NCBI RefSeq assembly: GCF_000381925.1
Contig: NZ_KB907307.1
Location: forward strand, 1,488,001 to 1,552,000
Direction of reading: 5' to 3'
Source: Nocardia sp. BMG111209
Lineage (GTDB): Bacteria; Actinomycetota; Actinomycetes; Mycobacteriales; Mycobacteriaceae
Length of the DNA stretch: 64,000 bases
The notes under the pieces are model-generated. The model was not told where the DNA came from. It did no database searches and saw only the letters and a list, made by a program, of their open reading frames with translations. Positions 25,601-32,981 of this stretch are shown here, in pieces (position 1 is the first letter of the stretch; each line of letters begins with the position of its first letter). Made by a program: the position numbers and the translations under genes.

Positions 25601-26242
25601 TCAGGTGTTCGTCGTGGGCACCATCACCGAGCGCGCGGCGAGGATGTGGGCCTGCATCAGCGCGTCGGCCCAGTCGCCGTCGCGGGCCCGGATCGCCGCG
25701 ACCAGTTCCAGATGCTGGGCGGCGCTGATCCGGATGCGCTCGGGTGCGTATTTGTGAAAAGTGCGGGAGATCAACGGGATATCGATGATCCCCCGCAGCT
25801 GGGTGGCCAGATGCCGACTGCGGGCGGCCAGTACGACGGCGCGGTGGAAGTGGTTGTTGAGTTCGGTGAGCTCCTCGCGATCGGCGTTCGGATCCGCGGC
25901 CAGCTCGGCCATCCGGGTGGCCGTGGACTCGAGTTCGGCGATATCCGCCGGCTCGCGGCGGGTCGCGGCCAGCCGGGCGGCGAGGCTCTCCAGCCGGGCC
26001 CGGATCTGGTAGAGATCCTCGAGTCCGAGCGCCGACCACGCGGTCACCCGCGCGCCGCGGTTGGGCGCGAATTCGACCAGGCCCTCGGCCTCCAAGCGCC
26101 GCAACGCCTCTCGGATCGGGGTCCGCGACACACCGAGTTCCTGCGCGAGTTTCCCCTCCCGCAGCCATTCCCCGCGATTCAGCCGGCCCGCGACGATATC
26201 GTCGCGGATCGCCGTGTACGCGTTGGCCGCCGCATCCGCCAT
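25601..26242 (-). CDS. GntR-family regulator (FCD subfamily)
   Basis: A 213-residue regulator. Its N-terminal winged helix has YTAIRDDIVAGRLNRGEWLRE, LAQELGVSRTPIREALRRLEAEGLV and the wing NRGARVTAW. The C-terminal FCD ligand domain has the metal/ligand residues in D-L-Y-Q-I-R-A, NNHFHRAVV and AAQHLELVAAI. FCD regulators sense small carboxylates, often the substrate of the neighbouring catabolic genes. It is last in the operon CoA transferase - HMG-CoA lyase - GntR (35 bp after the lyase). An ATTG-N4-CAAT palindrome upstream of the first gene is the probable autoregulatory site. Confidence 0.92.
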   Translation of the reverse strand: MADAAANAYTAIRDDIVAGRLNRGEWLREGKLAQELGVSRTPIREALRRLEAEGLVEFAPNRGARVTAWSALGLEDLYQIRARLESLAARLAATRREPADIAELESTATRMAELAADPNADREELTELNNHFHRAVVLAARSRHLATQLRGIIDIPLISRTFHKYAPERIRISAAQHLELVAAIRARDGDWADALMQAHILAARSVMVPTTNT

Positions 26243-26277
26243 GATCGTCTCCTCGCTGTGGTCCGGTCGCCCCGAAC

Positions 26278-27186
26278 CTATTCGACGGTGGCCGGGAACC
26301 CGCCTGCCCGGGGGAGCAACGCCGGCAGCTCCTTGCCGAGCAGCATCGACATCTCACCGCTGGCCGCGATGAGCGCCCCGAGATCGAGGCCGGTCGGCTG
26401 CCCGCCGCGGTCGAGCAGGTACACCAGATCCTCGGTCGCGATGTTGCCCGTGGCGCGCGGGGCGAACGGGCAGCCGCCGATCCCGCCGACACTGGCATCG
26501 AGGGTGTCGGCTCCGTGCGCGAGTGCGGTCCAGGCGTTGGCGTAGCCGGTGTTCCGCGTGTTGTGGAAGTGGAAGCGCAGGCCGGACTGCGGGCCGGTGA
26601 TCGACCGGGTGCGCTCGGCCAGCAGCGAAACCTGCGGCGGCACACCGACTCCGATGGTGTCGGCGAGGCAGATCTCCTGCGCGCCCGCGGCGTGCGCGGC
26701 GGTGACGATGCGCAGTACCGCCGCCGGGTCCACCTCGCCCTCGAACGGGCAGCCGAAGGCGGTGCCGACCGTCAGCGTGGCGAAAACGCCTGCGGCGCGG
26801 GCACGTTCGATGATGCCGGCCGCGATCCGGGTGGAATCGGCGGTGGACATGTTCTGATTGCGGCGGCTGAACGTGTCGCTGGCGCAGACCACCACGTTGA
26901 TCTCGTCGACGGCCGCGTCCAGCGCGCGGTCCAGGCCGCGATCGTTGAGTACCAGCGCCGAATACCGCACACCGTCGACGCGGTGGATACCGGCGAGCAC
27001 CGCCTCGGCATCGGCCATGGCGGGAACCAGTTTCGGGTGGACGAACGAGGCCGCCTCGATGCGCCGCACGCCGGCCTCGGCGAGCAGATCGGCGAACCGG
27101 ATCTTGTCGGCGGTCGACACCGACACGGATTCGTTCTGCAGGCCGTCGCGCAGCGAGACGTCGACGATCGCGGGTCCCGTGGTCAT
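26278..27186 (-). CDS. hydroxymethylglutaryl-CoA lyase family protein
   Basis: A 302-residue TIM-barrel HMGL-like enzyme. The first strand VDVSLRDGLQNE supplies the metal-binding Asp, FHFHNTRNTG the metal-binding histidines, and GGIGGCPFAPRATGN is the HMG-CoA lyase signature with the catalytic Cys. It cleaves a 3-hydroxy-3-methyl-acyl-CoA to acetyl-CoA plus a keto acid. The start overlaps the stop of the CoA transferase gene (ATGA). Coupling with a CaiB-type CoA transferase suggests activation of a free 3-hydroxy acid, such as 3-hydroxy-3-methylglutarate or citramalate, before cleavage; the choice cannot be made from sequence. Confidence 0.9.
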   Translation of the reverse strand: MTTGPAIVDVSLRDGLQNESVSVSTADKIRFADLLAEAGVRRIEAASFVHPKLVPAMADAEAVLAGIHRVDGVRYSALVLNDRGLDRALDAAVDEINVVVCASDTFSRRNQNMSTADSTRIAAGIIERARAAGVFATLTVGTAFGCPFEGEVDPAAVLRIVTAAHAAGAQEICLADTIGVGVPPQVSLLAERTRSITGPQSGLRFHFHNTRNTGYANAWTALAHGADTLDASVGGIGGCPFAPRATGNIATEDLVYLLDRGGQPTGLDLGALIAASGEMSMLLGKELPALLPRAGGFPATVE

Positions 27187-28406
27187 CGCGCCCGCCCCGC
27201 TTCCACCGCGGCGGATTCGGCTGCGCCCGTTGATGTTCCGGACCGATTCGCCACCAGCTCGCGCACCTCGGCGTCGTGCTCGCCGTGCCGCGCCCCGCCC
27301 CAGCGGACCCGGCCCGGGGTGCGGCTCAACCGCGGGGCGACCGCCTGCATCGGCACCGCGCCGAGCTCCTCGTGCGGTACCTCGACGATGCTGCGGCGCG
27401 CCGCGAACTGCGGATCCGCCAGCATGTCGGCGGCGACATAGATGCTGCCGACCGGGACGCCGTGCTCGTTCAGCCGCTCCAGCAGGTCGGCCGCGGTCAG
27501 GGTGCGGGTCCAGCCGGCGACCAGTTCGTCGAGTTCGGCCTGCCGGGCGCCGCGGGCGCGATGGGTGGCGTACTCCTCGGACTCCGCCAGCTCGGGCCGG
27601 CCCATCGCGGCGGCCAGCCGCCGGAAGACGGTGTCCTGATTGGCCGCGATGAGCAGCATCTTGCCGTCGGAGGTCGGATACACGTTGCTGGGGGCGATAC
27701 CCGGCAGCACCGATCCGGACCGCTCGCGGGTCACCCCCGCGACGGCGTAGTCCGAGACCAGCGATTCGGTCAGCGCGAGCACCGATTCGTAGATCGACAC
27801 GTCGACCACCTGGCCCTGGCCGGACCGGTGCCGTTCCTGCAACGCGAACATGGTGCCCAGCGTCGCGTGCAGGCCGGCCAGCAGATCGCCCAGCGAGACG
27901 CCGAACCGGCTCGGCGCGTGCGCCGGATCGCCGACCAGGTGGCGCAGCCCGCCCATGGCCTCGCCGATGGACCCGTAACCGGCCCGGCCGGAATACGGCC
28001 CGTCCTGTCCGTAGCCACTGACCCGGGTCAGGATCAGGCCCGGATTGAGCTCGCTGAGCACGTCGAAACCGAGCCCGAACCGCTCCAGCGTGCCGGGACG
28101 GAAGTTCTCGATCACCGCGTCGGCGCCGGCGGCCAGCCCGAGGACGAACTCGCGCCCCGCGTCGGTGTGCAGATCGGCTGTGACACAGCGCTTTCCGCGT
28201 CCGATCACATTCCAGGACAGAGAATTGCCCTCGTGCACGACCCCCCACTGACGCATCGGGTCGCCGCGGTCGGGCTGCTCGATCTTGATGACGTCGGCGC
28301 CGAAGTCGGCCAGCAGCTGACCGCAGAACGGCCCGGCGATGAGCTGACCGAGTTCGATGACCCGCAGTCCGGCGAGGGGGCCCTGCGGGCCGGGCGGAGG
28401 AGTCAT
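27183..28406 (-). CDS. CaiB/BaiF family CoA transferase
   Basis: A 407-residue family III CoA transferase. The N terminus GLRVIELGQLIAGPFCGQLLADFGADVIKIE is diagnostic, followed by DLHTDAGREFV, a catalytic-region Asp in G-V-S-L-G-D-L-L-A-G and the C-terminal lobe PVGSIYVAADMLADPQF. The enzyme moves CoA from a donor acyl-CoA to a free acid. It is the first gene of the CoA transferase - lyase - GntR operon and overlaps the lyase by 4 bp. The operator-like ATTGCATAC repeats lie 45-110 bp upstream. Substrate unknown, probably a short branched hydroxy acid. Confidence 0.9.
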   Translation of the reverse strand: MTPPPGPQGPLAGLRVIELGQLIAGPFCGQLLADFGADVIKIEQPDRGDPMRQWGVVHEGNSLSWNVIGRGKRCVTADLHTDAGREFVLGLAAGADAVIENFRPGTLERFGLGFDVLSELNPGLILTRVSGYGQDGPYSGRAGYGSIGEAMGGLRHLVGDPAHAPSRFGVSLGDLLAGLHATLGTMFALQERHRSGQGQVVDVSIYESVLALTESLVSDYAVAGVTRERSGSVLPGIAPSNVYPTSDGKMLLIAANQDTVFRRLAAAMGRPELAESEEYATHRARGARQAELDELVAGWTRTLTAADLLERLNEHGVPVGSIYVAADMLADPQFAARRSIVEVPHEELGAVPMQAVAPRLSRTPGRVRWGGARHGEHDAEVRELVANRSGTSTGAAESAAVEAGRAR

Positions 28407-28450
28407 GAGGGTATCCCTTCTTCGGGCGAGCGCGGCGTCGCGCCGTCAGT

Positions 28451-28462
28451 ATTGCATACAAT
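28451..28462. promoter_or_regulatory. candidate GntR operator
   Basis: ATTG-CATA-CAAT has perfect 4-bp arms and resembles the TTGTATACAA-type sites of FCD GntR proteins. It lies 45 bp upstream of the CoA transferase start. The 9-mer ATTGCATAC recurs at 28504. Confidence 0.55.
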
Positions 28463-28503
28463 CCTCCGTATCCTACCGGGATGATGTCAAGCCTGACCCT
28501 CAC

Positions 28504-28512
28504 ATTGCATAC
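28504..28512. promoter_or_regulatory. second ATTGCATAC half-site
   Basis: A direct copy of the left part of the operator at 28451, 53 bp away (about five helical turns), without the CAAT arm. It lies 31 bp downstream of the aldo/keto reductase stop and could be an auxiliary GntR site. Confidence 0.35.
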
Positions 28513-28542
28513 GACTTGCGATCCACGCCGGTGAACTCCGGG

Positions 28543-29478
28543 CTAGGCGATCGGCGCCAGGTCCAGCCGCTTCCTGGCCTCGGCGTAAACATCCGCCGGC
28601 AGCGGTCCGCGCGCGACGATCGCGACATTGGCCCGGAAATGTTCCGGGTCGGCGGTGCCGACGATGGTGCTGGCCACCGCCGGATGGCTGATGGTGAAGC
28701 GCAGGACGAACTCGTGCCGGCTCATCCCGTCGAGCAGTTCGTCCAGCCGGGCGGCCTGCCAGCGGTCCAGGGCCGACGGCCCCGAACCGCTCAGGGGCTG
28801 CACGGTGAAGTTCTTGTCCGCCGCCGCTGTGCCACGCGCGGTGCCGCCGCGCACGATGACCCCGGCGCCGGCCCGCGCGGCATCCGAGATCAGGGTGTCG
28901 TGTTCGGGCTGCAGCGCCGAATAGGGGATCTGGAATTCGTCGAAGACGTCCATCGCGAGATGTCCCGGCAGATTCGGCAGCGTGCCGGACATCCCGAGGA
29001 AGCGCACCTTGCCCTCCGCACGCAGCGCCTCGAGCGTTTCGATCGTGCCGCCGGTCGCCATCTCGCTCCGAGACGGCGACAGATGCACCTGGACGAGGTC
29101 GAGGTGGTCGGTGCGCAACCGCGTCAGGCTCTGCTCGACCCCGGCCCGGACGTTGGCGGCGCCGAAATCGTGGGTGTCGGGCATGGGCATGACGCCCGGC
29201 GGCAGCGACGGCGGGCACCCGCATTTGGAGGCCAGGAAGTATTCGTCGCGCCGCGCACCGAGATGGCGGCCGATGAGATCCTCGCTGTGGCCGTAGTCGA
29301 TCGAGGTGTCGATCAGGGTGACGCCCGCATCGAGCAGCTCGTTGAGCAATCGACCGGCGTCCGCATCCGAAATGTCCGGGCCGCCCATATATTCGGCGCC
29401 GCGCAGCTCCATCGCGCCGTATCCCAGCACCGAGACCTCGACCCCGGTGCGGCCGAGTGTCCTGCTCGGAAGAGTCAT
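28543..29478 (-). CDS. aldo/keto reductase
   Basis: A 311-residue (alpha/beta)8 NADPH-dependent reductase. Catalytic residues: Asp in TLIDTSIDYGHSE, with the Tyr four residues on; Lys in YFLASKCG; and His in LDLVQVHLSPS. The C-terminal NADPH-binding strand (PAVASTIVGTADPEHF) is intact. The length is typical. The ATG at 29478 has GGAG eight bases upstream; 24 further in-frame codons upstream lack one. It is divergent from a TetR gene (105 bp), which is its likely regulator, and precedes the CoA-transferase operon on the same strand. The carbonyl substrate is unknown. Confidence 0.9.
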   Translation of the reverse strand: MTLPSRTLGRTGVEVSVLGYGAMELRGAEYMGGPDISDADAGRLLNELLDAGVTLIDTSIDYGHSEDLIGRHLGARRDEYFLASKCGCPPSLPPGVMPMPDTHDFGAANVRAGVEQSLTRLRTDHLDLVQVHLSPSRSEMATGGTIETLEALRAEGKVRFLGMSGTLPNLPGHLAMDVFDEFQIPYSALQPEHDTLISDAARAGAGVIVRGGTARGTAAADKNFTVQPLSGSGPSALDRWQAARLDELLDGMSRHEFVLRFTISHPAVASTIVGTADPEHFRANVAIVARGPLPADVYAEARKRLDLAPIA

Positions 29479-29534
29479 CACATACTCCGATCCTTGTTCA
29501 CGAATCCCCCCGGCGACCATTACGGTACTGCCGA

Positions 29535-29544
29535 GTTTCGAAAC
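29535..29544. promoter_or_regulatory. palindrome in the aldo/keto reductase/TetR promoter
   Basis: GTTTCGAAAC is a perfect 10-bp palindrome midway between two divergent starts. Its core also forms the inner part of the long palindrome at 30195, before the next TetR gene. Confidence 0.5.
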
Positions 29545-29583
29545 CAGCAAGTACTATATTCGGCAAGGAATCGGAGGTGTGCG

Positions 29584-30162
29584 GTGGCGGAGCAGCCCAA
29601 TCGTCCCGGTCGCAAGCGGGACGCATCGCGCGACGACGCGATCCTGCGGGCGACGCTGGATGTCCTGGCCGAGGCCGGCTACGAGCGGATGACCACGGAT
29701 ATGGTCGCGGCCCGCGCGAGCGCCAGCAAGGCGACGATCTACCGACGCTGGCCCTCGAAGGCCGATCTCGTCGTCGAGGCCGTGGAGAGCCTGCGTGCCG
29801 AGCCGATCACCGGACCACCCGATACCGGCAGTCTCGCAGGCGATCTCGCCGCGATGCTGGACACCTCCCGGGACGCCGCCGAATCCCGGAAGTTCAAGGT
29901 GGTGAGGGGCCTGCTCTCACTGCTGTCGCAGGACGCGGACCTCGCGAACGCCGTCCAGCGGCGGATCCTCGGTCCCCGATCCGCGGCGATCCGGGTCGCC
30001 GTCGAGCGGGAGCAGGCGCGCGGCGGCATCGCCGCCGATCGCGATCCGGGCCTGCTCGCCCTGGTGGTCATGGCGACCATCACCTACCGGCTGATCGTCA
30101 CCGGCGAGCCCGTGGACGACCGGTTCCTGACGACCCTCGCCGACGGCGTGCTGCGCGGCTGA
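29584..30162 (+). CDS. TetR-family transcriptional regulator
   Basis: A 192-residue TetR protein: GRKRDASRDDAILRATLDVLAEAG, then MVAARASASKATIYRRWPSKADLV (helix-turn-helix with Y-R-R-W-x-x-K), then a TetR_C_16-type ligand domain (LRAEPITGPPDTGSLAGDL onward). It starts at GTG 29584, four bases after a GGAGGTG stretch, so the Shine-Dalgarno spacing is short. It is divergent from the aldo/keto reductase across the GTTTCGAAAC palindrome and followed, 79 bp on, by another TetR gene. It probably represses the reductase in response to an unknown carbonyl or drug-like compound. Confidence 0.9.
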   Translation: MAEQPNRPGRKRDASRDDAILRATLDVLAEAGYERMTTDMVAARASASKATIYRRWPSKADLVVEAVESLRAEPITGPPDTGSLAGDLAAMLDTSRDAAESRKFKVVRGLLSLLSQDADLANAVQRRILGPRSAAIRVAVEREQARGGIAADRDPGLLALVVMATITYRLIVTGEPVDDRFLTTLADGVLRG

Positions 30163-30194
30163 ATTCGGGGTTGAGGCCTCCACCCAACTCCGAT

Positions 30195-30226
30195 ACAGTT
30201 TGTTTCGAAGATTCGAAACAAACTGT
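30195..30226. promoter_or_regulatory. 32-bp perfect palindrome, TetR operator
   Basis: Two perfect 15-bp arms (left arm ACAGTTTGTTTCGAA) flank the dinucleotide GA. It lies 15 bp before the GTG of the TetR gene at 30242 and contains a -10-like TACAGT, so repressor binding would block that gene's own promoter. Confidence 0.75.
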
Positions 30227-30241
30227 CTTACAAGGGGTGTC

Positions 30242-30835
30242 GTGCGAGCACTGGATCCGCGTACGGTGCGCAGCCGGGACACCGCGCTCGCGGCGGCCCG
30301 GGAACTGCTGATCGAACAGGGTCTGGCCGGGCTGACCCACGGCGCGGTCGCGGCGCGCAGCGGGATCAGCCGGGCCACGCTGTACCGCTTGTGGGCCGAG
30401 CCCGCCGACCTGGTCCGGGCCGCGATCACCCTGCACATCACCCTGGCGCAGTCGCAGCCGACCGGGGACCTGCGCACCGATCTGCTGGCCGAACTCTCGG
30501 CGTCACACGCGATGCTGCACGAGCCGGCCGACGAGCAGGCGATGCGCGTGATGATCGAAAGGGCCGCCGTGGACCCGGCATTCGCGGAGGTCAAGGAATC
30601 GCTGTACCGATCGGGCACCCGCGTGACCCGAACGATCCTCGCCGACGCCGTCGCGCGGGGCGAACTGCCGGCCGGCCTGGACATCGACCTCGCCGTGGAT
30701 CGCCTGTACGGCCCGATGTTCTTCCGGCGCTTGGTCGCCCACCGCACCTTCGACCTCGGCTACGTGCACGACCTCGTCGACGACTTCCTGCGCTGCCATC
30801 ACACCGAATCGCCACCCCGAGAAGGAATTTCGTGA
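30242..30835 (+). CDS. TetR-family transcriptional regulator, autoregulated operon
   Basis: A 197-residue TetR protein: RDTALAAARELLIEQG, then GAVAARSGISRATLYRLWAEPADLV, where the usual K after Y-x-x-W is replaced by E-P-A-D. The C-terminal domain ends with FLRCHHTESP. It starts at GTG 30242 with an AAGGGG-like site. The long perfect palindrome directly upstream, plus the membrane protein gene that starts one base after its stop, indicate a bicistronic autoregulated unit, with the membrane protein as the controlled function. Confidence 0.9.
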   Translation: MRALDPRTVRSRDTALAAARELLIEQGLAGLTHGAVAARSGISRATLYRLWAEPADLVRAAITLHITLAQSQPTGDLRTDLLAELSASHAMLHEPADEQAMRVMIERAAVDPAFAEVKESLYRSGTRVTRTILADAVARGELPAGLDIDLAVDRLYGPMFFRRLVAHRTFDLGYVHDLVDDFLRCHHTESPPREGIS

Positions 30836-30836
30836 C

Positions 30837-31289
30837 ATGACCGATCTACCCACCGAAACGGCCCGCGCGCCGAGGCTTCTCGCCGTCCTCGTCGCCATCG
30901 TCACCATGTTCGGCGCGCTGCTGGCGGATTTCGTCATCCCGGCGACCGCCGACCAGCACATGCGCAACGACGCGTGGCCGCCGCACGCGAAATTCCATGA
31001 CGCGCAATACATCGTCATGTCCTTCCTGCTCGGCGGGGTCTCGCTCACGCTGCTGGCGTTGCGCGGCGGCGCCACCCGTTCGCGACTGTGGACGGCCTGC
31101 GCGGTCCTGGCCGCGCCGTGGCTGGGCATGCTGAGCGCGATCCTGTTCCCCCGCACCGCGGTCGAGGATCCCGAATTCGACAACCCCTCGATCGCCCGCC
31201 TGCACCCGCAGATACTACTGGCCCTGATCCTGCTGACCCTGCTGCTCGTCGCCGTACTGCTCCCCGCGCGGGCACCGCGCCGCCGCTGA
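30837..31289 (+). CDS. four-helix integral membrane protein co-transcribed with TetR
   Basis: A 150-residue protein with four hydrophobic helices: LLAVLVAIVTMFGALLADFVI, YIVMSFLLGGVSLTLLALRG, LWTACAVLAAPWLGMLSAILF and ILLALILLTLLLVAVLLPA. An extracytoplasmic-looking loop is rich in His and Trp (ADQHMRNDAWPPHAKFHDAQY). The fold resembles small DUF6640-like proteins, but I cannot assign a function. It lies one base after the TetR stop, so expression should follow the 32-bp operator. The His-rich loop could bind a ligand or metal. Confidence 0.75.
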   Translation: MTDLPTETARAPRLLAVLVAIVTMFGALLADFVIPATADQHMRNDAWPPHAKFHDAQYIVMSFLLGGVSLTLLALRGGATRSRLWTACAVLAAPWLGMLSAILFPRTAVEDPEFDNPSIARLHPQILLALILLTLLLVAVLLPARAPRRR

Positions 31290-31297
31290 TCCGGCGG

Positions 31298-31315
31298 CCG
31301 GTCCCGGCACCGGCT
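31298..31315. terminator. hairpin between convergent genes
   Basis: GCCGGT and ACCGGC form a 6-bp stem around a 6-base loop in the 31-bp gap between two convergent genes. There is no U-tract. A bidirectional terminator is inferred. Confidence 0.4.
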
Positions 31316-31320
31316 CGGGC

Positions 31321-31869
31321 TCAGCCGATTTCGCTCCGGCCGGCGGCATCGTCGGGGAGATGGACGGTGCGCAGGATCCGCCGGATGCGGCCCGGCCGGG
31401 GTGCGTTCGCCAGCCGCGGCGCCACCACGCCGTACAGGTCCGCGACGAAGTCCGCGAATTCGGTGTCGTCCAGCCACATTCCGGCCATCCGGTAGCCGAC
31501 TCCGTCCCGGACGTAGTCGACCTCGCCCCGGTCGAGGTAGCGATCGAAATCGGCCATGACCCCGGCGATGAACGCCATGAAGGCGCGGCGGTGCTCCTCG
31601 GTGCTCATCGTCGCGAGCCGGTCGGGGGTGATCTGCGCGGCGGCCTGCCGCAGCCGGTAGGTGCGCTCGACCGTGCCCCGGACGCGGCGCTCGACGACCA
31701 CTTCCAGGACGTCGGCGGCGACCAGCCGCGCCACGTGCCGATACAGGCTGCCCGGCGGCACATCGCCGAGCTCGGCGTTCAACCCGCTCGTGGTCAGGGT
31801 CCGATCACCCAGGAAGGCCTGCACGATCCGCAGTCGAACGGGGTGCAACAGGAGTTCGACGGAGTCCAT
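31321..31869 (-). CDS. ArsR-like helix-turn-helix regulator
   Basis: A 182-residue protein: VELLLHPVRLRIVQAFLGD, then TTSGLNAELGDVPPGSLYRHVARLVAADVLEVV and a wing with GTVERTYRL. This is the HTH_20/ArsR-like group in which a long C-terminal helical region follows the winged helix (EEHRRAFMAFIAGVMADFDRYL, and later WLDDTEFADFVADLYGV). No metal ligands are seen. The ATG at 31869 is preferred over an upstream in-frame ATG at 31899, because the latter overlaps direct repeats in the promoter. It is divergent from the PLDc_N-ABC transporter operon, which it probably controls. Confidence 0.85.
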   Translation of the reverse strand: MDSVELLLHPVRLRIVQAFLGDRTLTTSGLNAELGDVPPGSLYRHVARLVAADVLEVVVERRVRGTVERTYRLRQAAAQITPDRLATMSTEEHRRAFMAFIAGVMADFDRYLDRGEVDYVRDGVGYRMAGMWLDDTEFADFVADLYGVVAPRLANAPRPGRIRRILRTVHLPDDAAGRSEIG

Positions 31870-31888
31870 GGATCCGACCGTAGCAGCG

Positions 31889-31928
31889 ATTGATATCACT
31901 ATTGATAATGTTCCCGACTATGTGAACA
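31889..31928. promoter_or_regulatory. repeat cluster in the ArsR-like/ABC operon promoter
   Basis: ATTGATA occurs twice, 12 bp apart (31889 and 31901), and TGTTC/GAACA form a 5-bp inverted repeat with a 10-bp spacer (31909-31928). The stretch is clearly richer in A+T than its surroundings. It is the likely divergent promoter and regulator-binding region. Confidence 0.5.
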
Positions 31929-31957
31929 ATGGTCCCCGACGAACAGGAGGGAACCGA

Positions 31958-32161
31958 ATGTCGCATGTCCCGATAGCCGCGCTGTTGCCGCTGGTGCTGG
32001 TAGCGGTCGGATTCGTGGGTTTCTGCTGGTACGACCTGTCCCGGGCGCGGGTGCGCTATCTGCCGCGGTGGGCCTGGGCGATCATCTGCCTGATCAGCAT
32101 CCCCCTCGGCGGGCTCGTCTATCTCGTGGTCGGCCGGGAGCCGGGATCCGATCGTGGCTGA
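31958..32161 (+). CDS. PLDc_N-domain small membrane protein
   Basis: A 67-residue protein with two transmembrane helices (LLPLVLVAVGFVGFCWYDL and WAWAIICLISIPLGGLVYLVVG) and the closing G-R-E-P, the pattern of the PLDc_N domain, which has no nuclease residues. In Bacillus subtilis a similar protein (YxlE) sits beside the YxlFG ABC transporter and negatively affects SigY. AGGAGG lies 8 bp before the ATG. The stop is 8 bp inside the ABC ATPase gene, so the three genes are translationally coupled. A role as accessory or immunity-like subunit of the transporter is inferred. Confidence 0.82.
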   Translation: MSHVPIAALLPLVLVAVGFVGFCWYDLSRARVRYLPRWAWAIICLISIPLGGLVYLVVGREPGSDRG

Positions 32162-32981
32162 TCCGCGCCTCGAGGCCGCCGGGGTGTCGGTCCGGTTCGG
32201 CGATGTCCCGGCACTGGATCGGGTCGACTGGCGGGTCGAAGGTCCCGGCATCATCGGATTGATCGGGCTCAACGGCGCCGGCAAGACCACCCTGATCCGC
32301 GCGGTACTGGGCCTGCAACCGGTCACCGCCGGCGTCGTCCGGGTGCCGATCGGGCTCGGCGCGGTCGGATACTGCCCGGACACACCAGGTTTCGAGCCGT
32401 GGCTGTCGGCGCGGGAAGTGCTCGAGCAGTCCATGGCGATCGGGCCGGCCCGCCGCACCGATCGCGCCGCGATCGACACCGCCCTCGCAGCAGTGGATCT
32501 GGAGCGTCACGCGCATCGGCGCGCGGGCGGATTCTCCCGGGGGATGTTGCAGCGCTTGGGAATTGCCGCGGCACTCGTGCGCGATCCGGAGGTCCTGATC
32601 CTCGACGAACCGACCAGCGCGCTCGATCCCGAGGGCCGCGCCGCGGTGCTGGCCCTGATCCGGAGGTTGGGCGCCCGGATGACCGTGGTGTTCTCCAGTC
32701 ATCTGCTGGCCGACGTCGAGGACCTCGCCGACCGGCTGCTGGTACTGCACCGCGGGCAGGCGATCTTCACCGGCGCGACCGCGCGGTTCCGGGCGGCCGG
32801 TACCGCCGGGCCGACGCTGCGGGTCGCGCTGACCGGCGGCCGGATCATCGAGGCCGGGCCCGCGCGGTGGGGGCCGGTACTGGCCGAGGTGTCCGCGCAC
32901 AGCGGTGAGATCGATGACATCCGCATCGACCGCCCGACACTGACCGATGCCTTCTTCGCCGCGATCGGGGGAAAGTCTTGA
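32154..32981 (+). CDS. ABC transporter ATP-binding protein
   Basis: A 275-residue ABC-2-type ATPase. Walker A GLNGAGKTT is near residue 40, the signature is the degenerate GGFSRGMLQRLG near 125, Walker B is VLILDEPTSALDPEG, and the switch His is in FSSHLLADVEDL. The ~60-residue C-terminal extension is common in bacitracin/YxlF-like exporters. It starts at GTG 32154, overlapping the PLDc_N gene, and its stop overlaps the permease TTG start (TTGA). It should energise export by the next gene's product; the substrate is unknown. Confidence 0.93.
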   Translation: MADPRLEAAGVSVRFGDVPALDRVDWRVEGPGIIGLIGLNGAGKTTLIRAVLGLQPVTAGVVRVPIGLGAVGYCPDTPGFEPWLSAREVLEQSMAIGPARRTDRAAIDTALAAVDLERHAHRRAGGFSRGMLQRLGIAAALVRDPEVLILDEPTSALDPEGRAAVLALIRRLGARMTVVFSSHLLADVEDLADRLLVLHRGQAIFTGATARFRAAGTAGPTLRVALTGGRIIEAGPARWGPVLAEVSAHSGEIDDIRIDRPTLTDAFFAAIGGKS

